A stretch of 64,000 nucleotides of DNA from Sinorhizobium kostiense (GCF_017874595.1 NZ_JAGILA010000008.1:124001-188000); one strand, 5' to 3'. Positions 52,435-60,986 are shown, counted from the first letter of the stretch. Notes: a model not told the origin generated them from the letters alone. Numbers and translations are program-made.

Positions 52435-53697
52435 TCAGGCGCGTCCGTGGCTGACGCGGGAGCGACGGGCGAGCGAGTCGACGATGACCGCGACTGCCAG
52501 AACGCCGCCGGTGATCATGTAGCGGAGCGACGAGCTGAGATTGAGCAGCGTCAGGCCGTTTGAGATCGCCTGGATCACGATGATCCCGAGCAGGGCGGAA
52601 TAGGCACTGCCGCGTCCGCCGAAGAGGCTTGTGCCGCCGATGACCGCAGCCGCAATCGCATTGAGGTTGACGTCGCCGGTGCCGGCCTGCTGGCTCGACG
52701 AAGCAAGACGCGCCGCCGAAAGGATGCCGCCGAGCGTCGCCAATGTGGAGCAGAGCACGAAGGCGCTCAGATAGATCCGGCGCACGTTGATGCCGGACCG
52801 CCGCGCCGCTTCGCGATTGCCGCCGACGGCGAACATCGAGCGGCCCCACTTCGTGCGCGTCAGCGCATAGTTGAGAACTACGGCAAGCGCGACGAACAGT
52901 CCGAACATCCACGGCACGCCGCGGCCGAGATTGAGATAGAAGATCGCCAGTTCAAGGATGACCGTAAGCGCCACCGCCTTGACGATCAGGGCGCCGACCG
53001 GCTGAGTGGAAAGATTCACGGTCTGCCGCTGGCGCCTCGTCCTTATGCCCTTGCCGATCATTACCAGACCGGGCAGAAGCGCCACTGCGTGGGAGAACCA
53101 GTCCGGCATGATCAGGATCTGCCCGAAGCGGACGAGCGGAGAGGCATAGGGCAGGTTGATCGAGCCGGTCGGGCCGAGGATATAAAGCTGCATGCCGAGG
53201 AGCGCGAGAAGACCTGCGAGCGTGGCAATGAAACTCGGCATGCCGAGGCGATTGTAAAGCGTCGCATATATCAGCCCCACCGCAACGCCCACCAGCAGCG
53301 CGACGACGATCGCTGCGGCGACCGGCCAGCCGGAACCGACCCACAGAACGCCGACGATGGCCGAAGCCAATCCGCTCATGGAGCCGACCGAAAGGTCGAT
53401 TTCGCCCAGCACCAGGACGCAGATGATCCCAAGCGAGATCACGCCGACAGTGGCGCAGTCGAAGAGCAGGTTCACGAGATTGTTGGGCGCGAGAAAGACC
53501 GGATTGAGCGCCGAGAATATCGTCGAGATGACGATGAGGCCGACGGCGACCGGCAGCATGCCGAGATCGCCGGAGCGCACCCGGTCGATGAAGCCCCATG
53601 CCATGTCGAGGACCCCCTCGTCTTGGCGCAGGCGCTCGTCGGTGCGGTCAAGCCTCTGCTCCGCCCGGACAGCGGTGTTCGACGGGTTCTGGCTCAT
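52435..53697 (-). CDS. sugar ABC transporter permease (RbsC/XylH-like)
   Basis: A 420-residue permease with about ten helices. ALNPVFLAPNNLVNLLFDCATVGVISLGIICVLVLGEIDLSVGSMSGLASAIVG is the classical carbohydrate-uptake 2 (RbsC/XylH) motif. NREAARRSGINVRRIYL is the ATPase-contact loop, and AAAVIGGTSLFGGRGS follows near the C-terminus. The length matches XylH-type permeases rather than the shorter RbsC. It overlaps the ATPase gene by four bases. Confidence 0.92.
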   Translation of the reverse strand: MSQNPSNTAVRAEQRLDRTDERLRQDEGVLDMAWGFIDRVRSGDLGMLPVAVGLIVISTIFSALNPVFLAPNNLVNLLFDCATVGVISLGIICVLVLGEIDLSVGSMSGLASAIVGVLWVGSGWPVAAAIVVALLVGVAVGLIYATLYNRLGMPSFIATLAGLLALLGMQLYILGPTGSINLPYASPLVRFGQILIMPDWFSHAVALLPGLVMIGKGIRTRRQRQTVNLSTQPVGALIVKAVALTVILELAIFYLNLGRGVPWMFGLFVALAVVLNYALTRTKWGRSMFAVGGNREAARRSGINVRRIYLSAFVLCSTLATLGGILSAARLASSSQQAGTGDVNLNAIAAAVIGGTSLFGGRGSAYSALLGIIVIQAISNGLTLLNLSSSLRYMITGGVLAVAVIVDSLARRSRVSHGRA

Positions 53698-54515
53698 GCG
53701 GCTCCTCCGCTCTGCTCGTTCGCCAGACCGGCCTTGCGGTCGATGCGACGTGAAACGGCGTTTTCCGTGGCGCCGGTGATCGCGGCGACGAGTTCCTGGT
53801 TCGAAGCATCCGGCGAGAAGACACCGTTGTTTCGCCCAAGCCGAAGCACGACGACGCGGTCGGCCACAGCGCGCACGTCTTCCATGTTGTGGCTGATGAT
53901 GATGACCCCCAGTCCGCGATCGCGAACCCTTTCGATCAGGTTGAGGACTTCCGCCGTCTGGGCCACGCCGAGCGCCGCAGTCGGCTCATCGAGCATGATG
54001 ACCTTCGGGTCGAGCAGGAGCGACCGCGCAATGGCAACGGTTTGGCGCTGGCCGCCGGAAAGCGAGGCAATCGGCAGACGGACAGAGGGAATGCGCGCGG
54101 CCAGCTCGCGCAGAAGCGTCCAGGCGCGTACCTCCATCGCCACCTCGTCCAGTTGCCACGGCGACAGCTCGTGGCCGAGAAAGAGATTGGCGACGACATC
54201 GAGGTTTTCGCAGAGTGCAAGATCCTGAAAGACTGTCGCGATGCCGAGCGCCAATGCCTTTCGAGGATTCTCGATCTCTACGGGCTGCCCGCAAAACTCT
54301 ATCGTGCCCGCGGATTGTTGGTGCACGCCGGCGAGGATCTTGATGAGTGTCGACTTGCCGGCACCGTTGTCCCCGACGAGTGCGACGACTTCGCCGGCAT
54401 TGACCTCGAGCTCGATGTCCGTGAGGGCGGAAACCGCTCCGAAATTCTTGGATATGCCGCTAAGGCGCAGCACTGGCTCACCCTTGGCGGGAGCCGTCTG
54501 GATGTTGCGTGTCAT
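53694..54515 (-). CDS. sugar ABC transporter ATP-binding protein, single domain
   Basis: A 273-residue ATPase. Walker A is VALVGDNGAGKSTLIKIL, the signature is IASLSGGQRQTVAIAR, Walker B is KVIMLDEPTAALGV, and the switch His is in VIIISHNMEDV. RbsA/XylG usually have two such domains in about 500 residues; this one has a single domain, as in FrcA-type rhizobial transporters, and must work as a homodimer. The ATG at 54515 has AGGTGG upstream; the longer frame reads into the preceding gene. Confidence 0.92.
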   Translation of the reverse strand: MTRNIQTAPAKGEPVLRLSGISKNFGAVSALTDIELEVNAGEVVALVGDNGAGKSTLIKILAGVHQQSAGTIEFCGQPVEIENPRKALALGIATVFQDLALCENLDVVANLFLGHELSPWQLDEVAMEVRAWTLLRELAARIPSVRLPIASLSGGQRQTVAIARSLLLDPKVIMLDEPTAALGVAQTAEVLNLIERVRDRGLGVIIISHNMEDVRAVADRVVVLRLGRNNGVFSPDASNQELVAAITGATENAVSRRIDRKAGLANEQSGGAA

Positions 54516-54539
54516 CGCCCCACCTTTCGACGAAAAGAG

Positions 54540-54569
54540 GTGCCCGGTCGCAATCGGCGCGCCGGGCAC
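54540..54569 (-). terminator. intercistronic stem-loop after sugar-binding protein gene
   Basis: A perfect 8-bp stem (GTGCCCGG/CCGGGCAC) with a 14-base loop lies eleven bases after the binding-protein stop and is followed on the minus strand by CTCTTTT. It probably limits transcription into the ATPase and permease genes. Confidence 0.6.
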
Positions 54570-54579
54570 GACGGCAAAC

Positions 54580-55626
54580 TTACTTGATGATGCCAAGTTT
54601 GCGGCAGCCTTCAACATATTCTCCGGTGCAGATCTCTTCCGGCTTGTTGATGCCCTTGTCGAAGATCTCGGCCTTGATGTTCTCGGCCGTGACCACTGCC
54701 GGAACGAAGAGCTGAGAAGGTGTTTCGTAGAGCTTGTGGGTCGCCTCCGGCGTTTCACCCTTGATCAGCTTCACGGCGACGTTGGCCGCTGCGGCTGCCA
54801 CGATCTCCGAAGGTTTCGAGATCGTGTTGTATTGGTCCCCGGAAATGATCAGCTGCAATGCGGCAGTCGTCGCATCGTTGCCGGTGACCGGGGGGAGCGG
54901 CTTGACGCCAGCCGCCTTGAGAGCGGCGATCGCACCGCCGCCGGTTCCGTCATTGGCCGCGACGATGCCCTTGATCTGGTCGCCGAAGCGGGTGATCTGC
55001 CCCGCGGTCCATTCCTGCGCTTTCGGCGGCGCCCAGTCCGGCGTGTCGTACTCGGCGAGCGTCTTGTAGCCGGACGCGTCGAGTGCGGAATCGATACCGT
55101 CGCGAATGAGACCGGCCGCCGCATCGGTCGGCGAACCATTGATCTGCAGCACGCCGGAACCTTCCGGAACGCCGCTCGCCTTCATGTGGTCGACGAGCGA
55201 CTGCGCAATCGCGCGCCCGATGCCTTCATTATCGAACGAGACGTAGTAGTCGGCCGGAGTATCGGGGATCGGGCGGTCATAGGCGATCACCTTGACGTCC
55301 TGGGAATGGGCGATTTCGACGAGTGCCGCGGCGGCGGCTGAATCCACCGGATCGAGTACGACGACCTTGGCGCCCTGGGCGATCGCGGAGTTGAACTGCT
55401 GCTGCTGAAGCGCAACGTCCGCATTGGCATTCTGGTAGATGACCGTGCAGCTGGGGCAGAGCTTCTCCATTTCCGCCTTGAAGCCCGGATAGTCGTGCTC
55501 CTCATAGCGGGTGGAAGCCTGGTCCGGCATCAGGAAGGCCACGGTGGCCGCTTCCTGCGCGACGGCCACACTGTTGAGCGACACGGCAAGGCCGGTCGAG
55601 GCAAGCAAGTAACAGATCGTCTTCAT
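54580..55626 (-). CDS. sugar ABC transporter substrate-binding protein
   Basis: A 348-residue periplasmic protein of the ribose/xylose type (Peripla_BP_4). The signal peptide ends at AVA-QEAAT (about 23). VAFLMPDQASTRYEEHDYPGFKAEMEKLCPSCTVIYQNANAD resembles XylF-like proteins. KVIAYDRPIPDTPADYYVSFDNEGIG is the hinge-side motif, and two cysteine pairs (LCPSC, ICTGEYVEGC) are present. A GGAGG ribosome site precedes the ATG. It is the first gene of the operon, divergent from the LacI regulator. Confidence 0.92.
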   Translation of the reverse strand: MKTICYLLASTGLAVSLNSVAVAQEAATVAFLMPDQASTRYEEHDYPGFKAEMEKLCPSCTVIYQNANADVALQQQQFNSAIAQGAKVVVLDPVDSAAAAALVEIAHSQDVKVIAYDRPIPDTPADYYVSFDNEGIGRAIAQSLVDHMKASGVPEGSGVLQINGSPTDAAAGLIRDGIDSALDASGYKTLAEYDTPDWAPPKAQEWTAGQITRFGDQIKGIVAANDGTGGGAIAALKAAGVKPLPPVTGNDATTAALQLIISGDQYNTISKPSEIVAAAAANVAVKLIKGETPEATHKLYETPSQLFVPAVVTAENIKAEIFDKGINKPEEICTGEYVEGCRKLGIIK

Positions 55627-55827
55627 AAGTTTCCTCCACGGTTGGTTTTCCGCAGGCGGCCTGAAGCTTCTGAAGGGCGACACCCCTCAATGTCAGGAGG
55701 TCGCCTGGATCAAGTTTCGCCCACGGCTCCCGCTTGCCCGTCCGGGCGTCGCCAGTCGCTCGCTGCAGCGGGTGTTGCAGCGCTGGATTATTGGTTTTTG
55801 TCTGACTCCTCCGGCCAGATTTTGGCG

Positions 55828-55865
55828 GCTTCATCGATTGTGCTCGCTTGCTCAATCGATGAAGC
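55828..55865. promoter_or_regulatory. perfect 13-bp inverted repeat, probable LacI-regulator site
   Basis: GCTTCATCGATTG and its exact complement CAATCGATGAAGC are separated by 12 bases in the divergent control region. Each arm contains ATCGAT. It lies 61 bases upstream of the regulator start and about 200 from the binding-protein start. Confidence 0.6.
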
Positions 55866-55925
55866 AGCATTGCTCCGTAACGCCATTGATGTCAAGGTGG
55901 CGCGTGAAAGTGGAGATCGAAATTC

Positions 55926-56945
55926 GTGAAGCGTGCAAGTCAGACGAAGAGGACTACGATCTACGACCTGGCCGAAATGGCCGGGACCTCGGCAAGCGCG
56001 GTGAGCGCCGTGCTCAATGGAAACTGGAAGAAGCGCCGCATCAGCGCCCAGCTTGCAGAAAAGATCACGCGGCTCGCCGAGGAACAGGGCTATGCCTTGA
56101 ACATGCAGGCGAGCGTTCTGCGCCGCGAGCGATCGAAGATCGTCGGCATGATCGTCCCGAAATACGACAACCGCTACTTCGGCTCGATCGTCGAACAGTT
56201 CGAGGCCATGGCCCGGGAGAGGGGGCTCTTCCCGATCGTCACCTGCACACGCCGGGATCCGGCGCTGGAAATCGAGGCTGCGCGCGCCATGCTCTCATAC
56301 CAGGTGGACTGCCTGATCGCGACGGGAGCGACCGATCCGGATCGCATCGCCGAAATCTGTTCTGCCGCCGGCGTCCGCGCCGTGAATCTCGACTTGCCGG
56401 GTTCACGTGTCCCCTCGGTCATCTCGGACAACTTCTCCGGAGCGCTCGAGCTCACCCGGCGCGTGCTTGCGAACTGCGAGAGGGAGTTCGGCGAAAAGAC
56501 GCCGCTCCTGTTCGTCGGCGGCCGCGGGACCGATCACAACACATCGGAGCGCGTGAGAGGATTCCGCACGGCCCACGCCGAAACAGGGGTGGCGGTCGAC
56601 GAGACGCTGGTGCTGACCTGCGGCTATGCGCCCGAGAAGGCGGAGAGCGCCATGAAGTCGCTCGCGGCAAGGGTTGAAACGCTTCCGCGGGGCATGTTCG
56701 TCAATTCGACCATCTCGCTTGAAGGGGTCATGCGATGGATCCGACGCTCCGGCCACTATACGGACCAGGTGCCGCTCCTCGGCTGCTTCGACTGGGATCC
56801 CTTTGTGGCCATGCTCGGGGATCACATCGAAATGATCCGCCAGGATGTTCCGAGAATGCTCGACGCGGTCTTCGAGATCATTGAGTCCGGCGCGACAGAC
56901 GCGAAGGTGATCCAGATTCCGCCGATCGTGGAGAAGATCGGGTAA
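55926..56945 (+). CDS. LacI-family transcriptional regulator
   Basis: A 339-residue regulator. The helix-turn-helix TTIYDLAEMAGTSASAVSAVLNGNWKKRRIS is at the N-terminus, followed by the hinge. The periplasmic-binding-like domain includes IVGMIVPKYDNRYFGSIVEQFEAMARERG and PLLFVGGRGTDHNTSERVRGF. The GTG start at 55926 begins the protein. It is divergent from the pentose-type transport operon and probably controls it; the inducer would be the transported sugar or polyol or its phosphate. Confidence 0.92.
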   Translation: MKRASQTKRTTIYDLAEMAGTSASAVSAVLNGNWKKRRISAQLAEKITRLAEEQGYALNMQASVLRRERSKIVGMIVPKYDNRYFGSIVEQFEAMARERGLFPIVTCTRRDPALEIEAARAMLSYQVDCLIATGATDPDRIAEICSAAGVRAVNLDLPGSRVPSVISDNFSGALELTRRVLANCEREFGEKTPLLFVGGRGTDHNTSERVRGFRTAHAETGVAVDETLVLTCGYAPEKAESAMKSLAARVETLPRGMFVNSTISLEGVMRWIRRSGHYTDQVPLLGCFDWDPFVAMLGDHIEMIRQDVPRMLDAVFEIIESGATDAKVIQIPPIVEKIG

Positions 56946-56950
56946 CGCGG

Positions 56951-56990
56951 GCGCCGCGCGTCTTTTCAGGCGCCAAAGGTCGCAGTGACT
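56951..56990. repeat. partial RIME-type repeat
   Basis: GCGCCGCGCGTCTTTTCAGG, then CGCCAAAGGTCGCAGTGACT, equals the first palindrome of the mosaic repeat only. It separates the convergent LacI and CinA-like genes. Confidence 0.6.
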
Positions 56991-56997
56991 CGAGGCG

Positions 56998-57753
56998 CTA
57001 CTCGCCGCCGCGCGCCCGCGCGATCGCCTCGATCATCGCCGCCAACTCGGCTTCCGCAGCGTCAAGACGGGATGCGTCGCGTGCCCTGATGACGATCTCG
57101 GTCGAGAAGCTGTTGCCATCGAACTTCGGGTAGGACCCGATGCTGGTCTCCGGGTGGTTCTTCTGAACCTCGGCCAAGGCGACGCCGATATCCCCTTCGC
57201 CGTAAGGCGAGCGCACCGTTCGGGAGTGGATGGGCGTGCCCGTCGCAAGACTGGGCAGAAGACCGTCGAGCATTGCCTGGAAGACCTGCGGCACTCCCGC
57301 CATCACATAGACATTGCCGATCCTGAAGCCCGGCGCGGTCGATACCGGGTTGGCGATATGCTCGGCGCCCGCCGGCATGCGCGCCATCCGCTTGCGCGCC
57401 TCCGTGAACTCGATGCCCCGCCTGGCATACATCTGACCGAGCAAGTCCATGGCCTTCGGATCATGGATGCATTCAAGCCCGAAAGCCCTTGAAATCGCAT
57501 CGGCAGTGATGTCGTCATGGGTCGGGCCGATGCCGCCGGAGGTGAAGACGTGATCGTAGCGGACACGCAGCGCATTGACCGCTTCGACGATCGCTTCCTC
57601 GTCGTCGGCAACGATCCGGACCTCGCGCAGATCGATGCCGATCATCGTCAGGGCATCGGCAAGATGGCCGATGTTCTTGTCCTTCGTGCGGCCCGAGAGA
57701 AGCTCGTCGCCGATGGCAAGCATTGCGGCGGTGACGATCGTGGCATTGGTCAT
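56998..57753 (-). CDS. CinA-like molybdopterin-binding-fold protein
   Basis: A 251-residue protein of COG1058. [41 protein letters not shown] and [23 protein letters not shown] are the hallmarks. It has only the MoCF-like domain and lacks the C-terminal nicotinamide-nucleotide amidase domain of full CinA. ADP-ribose or NMN-related pyrophosphatase activity is known for some members; the role of this stand-alone form is not established. It is divergent from wrbA. Confidence 0.9.
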   Translation of the reverse strand: MTNATIVTAAMLAIGDELLSGRTKDKNIGHLADALTMIGIDLREVRIVADDEEAIVEAVNALRVRYDHVFTSGGIGPTHDDITADAISRAFGLECIHDPKAMDLLGQMYARRGIEFTEARKRMARMPAGAEHIANPVSTAPGFRIGNVYVMAGVPQVFQAMLDGLLPSLATGTPIHSRTVRSPYGEGDIGVALAEVQKNHPETSIGSYPKFDGNSFSTEIVIRARDASRLDAAEAELAAMIEAIARARGGE

Positions 57754-57918
57754 GGCAACTCCCGGTATATGTGGGATCGTTCAACAGGATCTCTTCACTG
57801 TTCAAGAAAGATGAACAGTCTGTCGACTGCTCGGGTTCTGGCAACAGCATGCGATTTGATAAATCCTCCCGCCCGCGGCGATCAAGCGGAATTGCCGGAC
57901 ACCGAAGGAGTATTACTG

Positions 57919-58518
57919 TTGGCTAAGGTATTGGTTCTCTACTATTCGGCTTACGGGCATATCGAGAAGATGGCCTATGCTGTGGCGGAAGGCGCAAGAT
58001 CGGCCGGTGCCGATGTGGACGTGAAGCGCGTCCCGGAACTCGTGCCGGAAGATGTGGCGAAGGCTTCCCACTACAAGATCGACCAGGCCGCTCCGGTCGC
58101 GACGGTGGAGGAACTGGTGGAATACGACGCGATCATCTTCGGAGCAGGAACGCGCTACGGGACGGTCGCATCGCAATTGCGCAATTTCATCGACCAGACC
58201 GGTGGACTTTGGGCGAAGGGCAAGCTCGTCGGCAAGGTCGGCTCCGCCTTCACCTCATCGGCCACGCAGCATGGCGGCCAGGAGTCCACTATCCTCGGTC
58301 TCATTCCGACGATGATGCATCACGGCATGGTGGTCGTCGGTCTTCCTTATGCCTTCCAGGGTCAGATGGGTGTCGAGGAGGTCAAGGGCGGCTCGCCCTA
58401 TGGTGCATCCACGATCACCGGCGGTGACGGGTCCCGCCAGCCGTCCGAGGTCGAACTCGACGCCGCGCGTTTCCAGGGTGCGCACGTTGCCAGGATTGCC
58501 GCAAAGCTTGCATCCTGA
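57919..58518 (+). CDS. wrbA: NAD(P)H:quinone oxidoreductase WrbA
   Basis: A 199-residue flavodoxin-like quinone reductase. It reduces quinones by two electrons and limits semiquinone stress. [25 protein letters not shown] is the FMN phosphate loop, [24 protein letters not shown] follows, and [14 protein letters not shown] and [20 protein letters not shown] are strong WrbA signatures. The TTG start at 57919 was chosen because AAGGAG precedes it by eight bases and the fold begins there. An intrinsic terminator follows. Confidence 0.94.
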   Translation: MAKVLVLYYSAYGHIEKMAYAVAEGARSAGADVDVKRVPELVPEDVAKASHYKIDQAAPVATVEELVEYDAIIFGAGTRYGTVASQLRNFIDQTGGLWAKGKLVGKVGSAFTSSATQHGGQESTILGLIPTMMHHGMVVVGLPYAFQGQMGVEEVKGGSPYGASTITGGDGSRQPSEVELDAARFQGAHVARIAAKLAS

Positions 58519-58923
58519 TCGCACCGGTACAACACATGCGAGCGCGGTTCCGCCACGGAGCCGCGCTCTTTTTTTCGGCAGGGGAAAGGGCGGAGCGGTG
58601 GCGGGAAGGCATATGAGCGACACCGCTCAAACGTCCTCAGCCTTGCAGCGAAGGTGTTTCCCTCCAAAGGCGCAGCCATCGATCAAAATTGGCACAACGA
58701 TAGTTAATTTGTGTTAACATTGCGCCGCCTGGCACCGTCACAGGCAAGGAGGAGCATGGGGGCCGTGCGCGCACGGCCCGGCGAGAGCGATGTGCGTCGT
58801 CTCGGGCGCACCAGGGAAGGCTGTCGCACGTGAATGCTGCACGTTCTTTTCCCGAGGTCGGATACGCCTGGGGAAGACATGGGGTGGGCAGCATTGCCCT
58901 TTGAAAGTCCACGGGAGTGAAGG
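58519..58923. other. intergenic region after wrbA
   Basis: 405 bases containing the wrbA terminator and, at 58704-58718, TTAA-N6-TTAAC (one base shorter than a CtrA site). Open frames on the minus strand lack coding character. Confidence 0.5.
58540..58575 (+). terminator. intrinsic terminator of wrbA
   Basis: A 12-bp stem (GAGCGCGG...CCGCGCTC plus four inner pairs with one G-T) and a 5-base loop are followed by seven T, 22 bases after the stop. Confidence 0.9.
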
Positions 58924-59166
58924 ATGACGCGGATCACATATTCGATCGTTCCACACGACGGAGGCTGGGCTTACATGGCGGCCGACGTATATTCGGAGCC
59001 CTTTCCCACGCGCGACATGGCACTGACGGCGGCGAGGATTGCGGCTGCCGAGCAGCAGGTCGGCGGCGACGATGAGGAAATCAGCTTCCAGGACGAGAAG
59101 GGCAACTGGCATTTCGAACATGCCGATGGAGGAGATCGACCCGAAGCAATGGTCGAGGACGGCTGA
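58924..59166 (+). CDS. DUF2188-like small protein
   Basis: An 80-residue acidic protein. ITYSIVPHDGGWAYMAADVYSEPFPTRDMALTAARIAAAEQQ has the DUF2188 shape (a short strand, the GGWA motif, then a helix). The tail is Asp/Glu-rich. No function is known for the family. It begins a run of small genes, 79 bases before the next one. Confidence 0.75.
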   Translation: MTRITYSIVPHDGGWAYMAADVYSEPFPTRDMALTAARIAAAEQQVGGDDEEISFQDEKGNWHFEHADGGDRPEAMVEDG

Positions 59167-59245
59167 AAACTGTGTCTGGAGGGCCTGTCCGGGGAAACGC
59201 CCGGAGGGAGCCCCTTCTGTGGTGATGACGCGAGGGAGGAGTTCT

Positions 59246-59464
59246 ATGCATTACAATGTTCAGATCTTCACTTGGACCGCGCGCCAGGGATTGCATCAGG
59301 TGGGTTCGCCCATCGAAGTTGATGCGCCCAATCCCAAGGCAGCGGCAGTGTCGCTGCTCGGGTTACGGCTCGACGACAAGGGCGACTCGTCCAAGCTCGC
59401 AGTCCGGGTCTGGCGTCGCGAGGACGCGGTGAAGGCCGACTGCGACTGTTTCTACTATCACTGA
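59246..59464 (+). CDS. small protein of unknown function
   Basis: A 72-residue protein with a GGGAGGAG ribosome site. MHYNVQIFTWTARQGLHQVGSPIEVDAPNPKAAAVSLLG looks like a beta-beta-alpha fold related in shape to the DUF2188-like neighbour. It ends unusually with CDCFYYH, two cysteines and aromatic residues, which could bind metal or a partner. No relative was recognised. It is probably co-transcribed with the upstream gene. Confidence 0.7.
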   Translation: MHYNVQIFTWTARQGLHQVGSPIEVDAPNPKAAAVSLLGLRLDDKGDSSKLAVRVWRREDAVKADCDCFYYH

Positions 59465-59493
59465 GGTTCCGAAACACACGGCGCGGCGCGCCT

Positions 59494-59570
59494 CAGCGCC
59501 GCGCGTCTTAGCAGACGCGCAAAGCTCGAAGCTTTGGATTGCTGGAGGTCCTTGCCCTTGAATTGAGGTC
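59494..59570. repeat. RIME-type repeat, degenerate
   Basis: CAGCGCCGCGCGTC TTAGCA GACGCGC, then a diverged CTTTGGATTGCTGGAGGTCCTTGC and CTTGAATTGAGGTC. The first palindrome is intact and the second is damaged. Confidence 0.65.
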
Positions 59571-59597
59571 ACGCAGCTGCCGCGGTTTGGCGTGTCG

Positions 59598-59774
59598 TCA
59601 GCGCGGCTTGCGGACGAACATTCGTATCCAAGCCCGATGCTGGCCATAAGACTCGCTTGCCCGCAGTTCCGCCTGGCGCGCTGCGATGGCGTTTGCGAAA
59701 GCCTCCTTCATCGCATCGATCGAAAGCTGCGCCTCGGCAAGTTCGTCGCGATCAGCCGGAGCTTCATTCGTCAT
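59598..59774 (-). CDS. 58-residue small protein, second gene of a micro-operon
   Basis: A 58-residue, strongly helical protein: MTNEAPADRDELAEAQ, then LSIDAMKEAFANAIAARQAE, then LRASESYGQHRAWIRMFVRKPR. It has an acidic start and a basic end. Its ATG overlaps the stop of the upstream small gene by four bases (ATGA), which is the main evidence that it is real. No relative was recognised. It is too short to be found by simple length cut-offs. Confidence 0.6.
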   Translation of the reverse strand: MTNEAPADRDELAEAQLSIDAMKEAFANAIAARQAELRASESYGQHRAWIRMFVRKPR

Positions 59775-60007
59775 GCCGGGCTCTTCTGTTTCGGAGAGTG
59801 ACTGACGAAGGCACGTGCGGCGATCAGCAAGGGTTGCTCGTTCCGGTTTCCTGCCTGGTACGCATGAATCAGCATCCTCGCGAGTCTAAGCGATTGCGCG
59901 CACTCACGCGGCCACTGGAAATCATCGCACAAGCGATCGAACACACGTTGAAGCGTGGCGAGATCCTCGGGGAACAAGGGGGTGTCGGATGCTTGCCGTG
60001 GACGCAC
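59771..60007 (-). CDS. 78-residue small protein, paralogue of the protein at 4340-4564
   Basis: A 78-residue helical protein. DLATLQRVFDRLCDDFQWPRECAQSLRLARMLIHAYQAGNRNEQPLLIAARAFVSH aligns with the small protein at 4.3 kb (A-x2-LA-x-MLI-x-AYQ-x-G-x-R...L...AR). It is the first gene of a two-gene unit with the 58-residue protein. No domain name is known. The two copies far apart indicate a conserved small-protein family in this genome. Confidence 0.7.
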   Translation of the reverse strand: MRPRQASDTPLFPEDLATLQRVFDRLCDDFQWPRECAQSLRLARMLIHAYQAGNRNEQPLLIAARAFVSHSPKQKSPA

Positions 60008-60490
60008 GCAATGACCCTCGGGCGTAATGGGGACAGTTGGCGCTTACCTTGCCAGAAACACGCATGGATTGAGCCCCTGTGGAATGAGGGGTCGTGCAGA
60101 TTTTTCTGCTGAGGCATCCAAGTGGATTCATCCGACGCCGCATAAAGCTGGCAAAGCAAAACCGTGGAACGGCGGCGCGAACCCAGTTCAGCGAATACCG
60201 CTCGAACCGGCAGGAGTTTATCTTGCTTCGAACGGACCGACCAATCCGGTCGCGATAACGGTGGAAATGGACAACAGAACCTGTGCTGCGAGGACAAGTG
60301 GCCGATATAGCCCTCCGAAATGCCCATCTTCGGCATTCAGTCCTCTTGGAGGAAGCGTTGTTCTGCTCGTTCCAGCACTTTTTCTCGAAACCACTGTTGA
60401 CCGGCGAGGTTTCTTCTTCGTTGTTCTTTGTGGAACCTATTCACTCCACACGAGTTTCACCTGCGGCGTGAGGAATGAAGGAGAACTTCA
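60008..60490. other. intergenic region between small-protein genes
   Basis: 483 bases upstream of both a minus-strand and a plus-strand small gene. A weak EcfG-like promoter lies near its right end (listed separately), with the ribosome site AAGGAG. Open frames crossing it lack coding character. Confidence 0.5.
60432..60456 (+). promoter_or_regulatory. weak EcfG/RpoE2-like promoter
   Basis: GGAAC at 60432, 18 bases, then TT: the -35 is exact but the -10 reads AGTT (N16) rather than CGTT. It lies 35 bases before the start codon of the 111-residue membrane protein. Confidence 0.35.
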
Positions 60491-60826
60491 ATGACAGATA
60501 GAGATCCGCAGATAATCAATACCGGTGGAGGCGGCAGTGGTGGCGGCTGGGCGGTCGCTGCGATCGTCGTGGTACTGGTGCTCGTCGGCGCCTTGTTCCT
60601 CTTCCGTGGCGAGATTTTCACCGGCGGCGGCGGTGGTGGCACTGACGTCGACGTGAACGCGCCAACGGTCGAGACGCCCGCCGAGGGTGGTGGCACTGAC
60701 GTCGACGTGAACGCGCCAACGATCGAGACGCCCGCCGAGGGCGGTGGCGCCGAGGCTCCGGCCGGCGGAGGCACAACGCCTGCACCCGCAGGTGGCGAAG
60801 GCACGCAGCCGGCACCGGCGCAATAG
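60491..60826 (+). CDS. small membrane-anchored Gly/Pro-rich protein
   Basis: A 111-residue protein with an AAGGAG ribosome site. A short cytoplasmic start (MTDRDPQIINTGGGG) is followed by one membrane helix (GWAVAAIVVVLVLVGALFLF) and a low-complexity outer part with two copies of TDVDVNAPTVETPAEGGG, encoded by a 54-bp direct repeat. An Ala/Pro/Gly-rich end follows. Similar anchored proteins occur in rhizobia without known function; a periplasmic position is inferred. Confidence 0.8.
   Translation: MTDRDPQIINTGGGGSGGGWAVAAIVVVLVLVGALFLFRGEIFTGGGGGGTDVDVNAPTVETPAEGGGTDVDVNAPTIETPAEGGGAEAPAGGGTTPAPAGGEGTQPAPAQ
60632..60739 (+). repeat. 54-bp tandem duplication in the membrane-protein gene
   Basis: Two 54-bp units (60632-60685 and 60686-60739) differ by one base within the first 50 bases (GTC to ATC, Val to Ile), so the duplication is recent. 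Confidence 0.9.
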
Positions 60827-60986
60827 CCGACGATCGGCCGCGCCTCCCGTCCGCCGATGCATTGAAACCGGGCGGATCGCATTGGCGACGGAGGCGCGCC
60901 GAGGTGGGCATCATCGCCGGCGAACCCATGCGCCGGGCTCCGCCTTGGTTATGGGGAGGAGGGCAATTGCTGCAGGTGGACGGGTG

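Noticed and set aside
55828-55865. The inverted repeat read as a transcription terminator
   Set aside because: There is no T-run on either side, and it lies between divergent starts rather than after a gene.
58704-58718. Possible CtrA site TTAA-N6-TTAAC
   Set aside because: The known CtrA site has seven bases between the halves, and no cell-cycle gene follows. It is kept only as a remark.
59592-60112. Plus-strand open frames across the 59.6-60.1 kb small genes
   Set aside because: They have no ribosome site or protein-like composition, while the minus-strand pair shows coupling and a paralogue.
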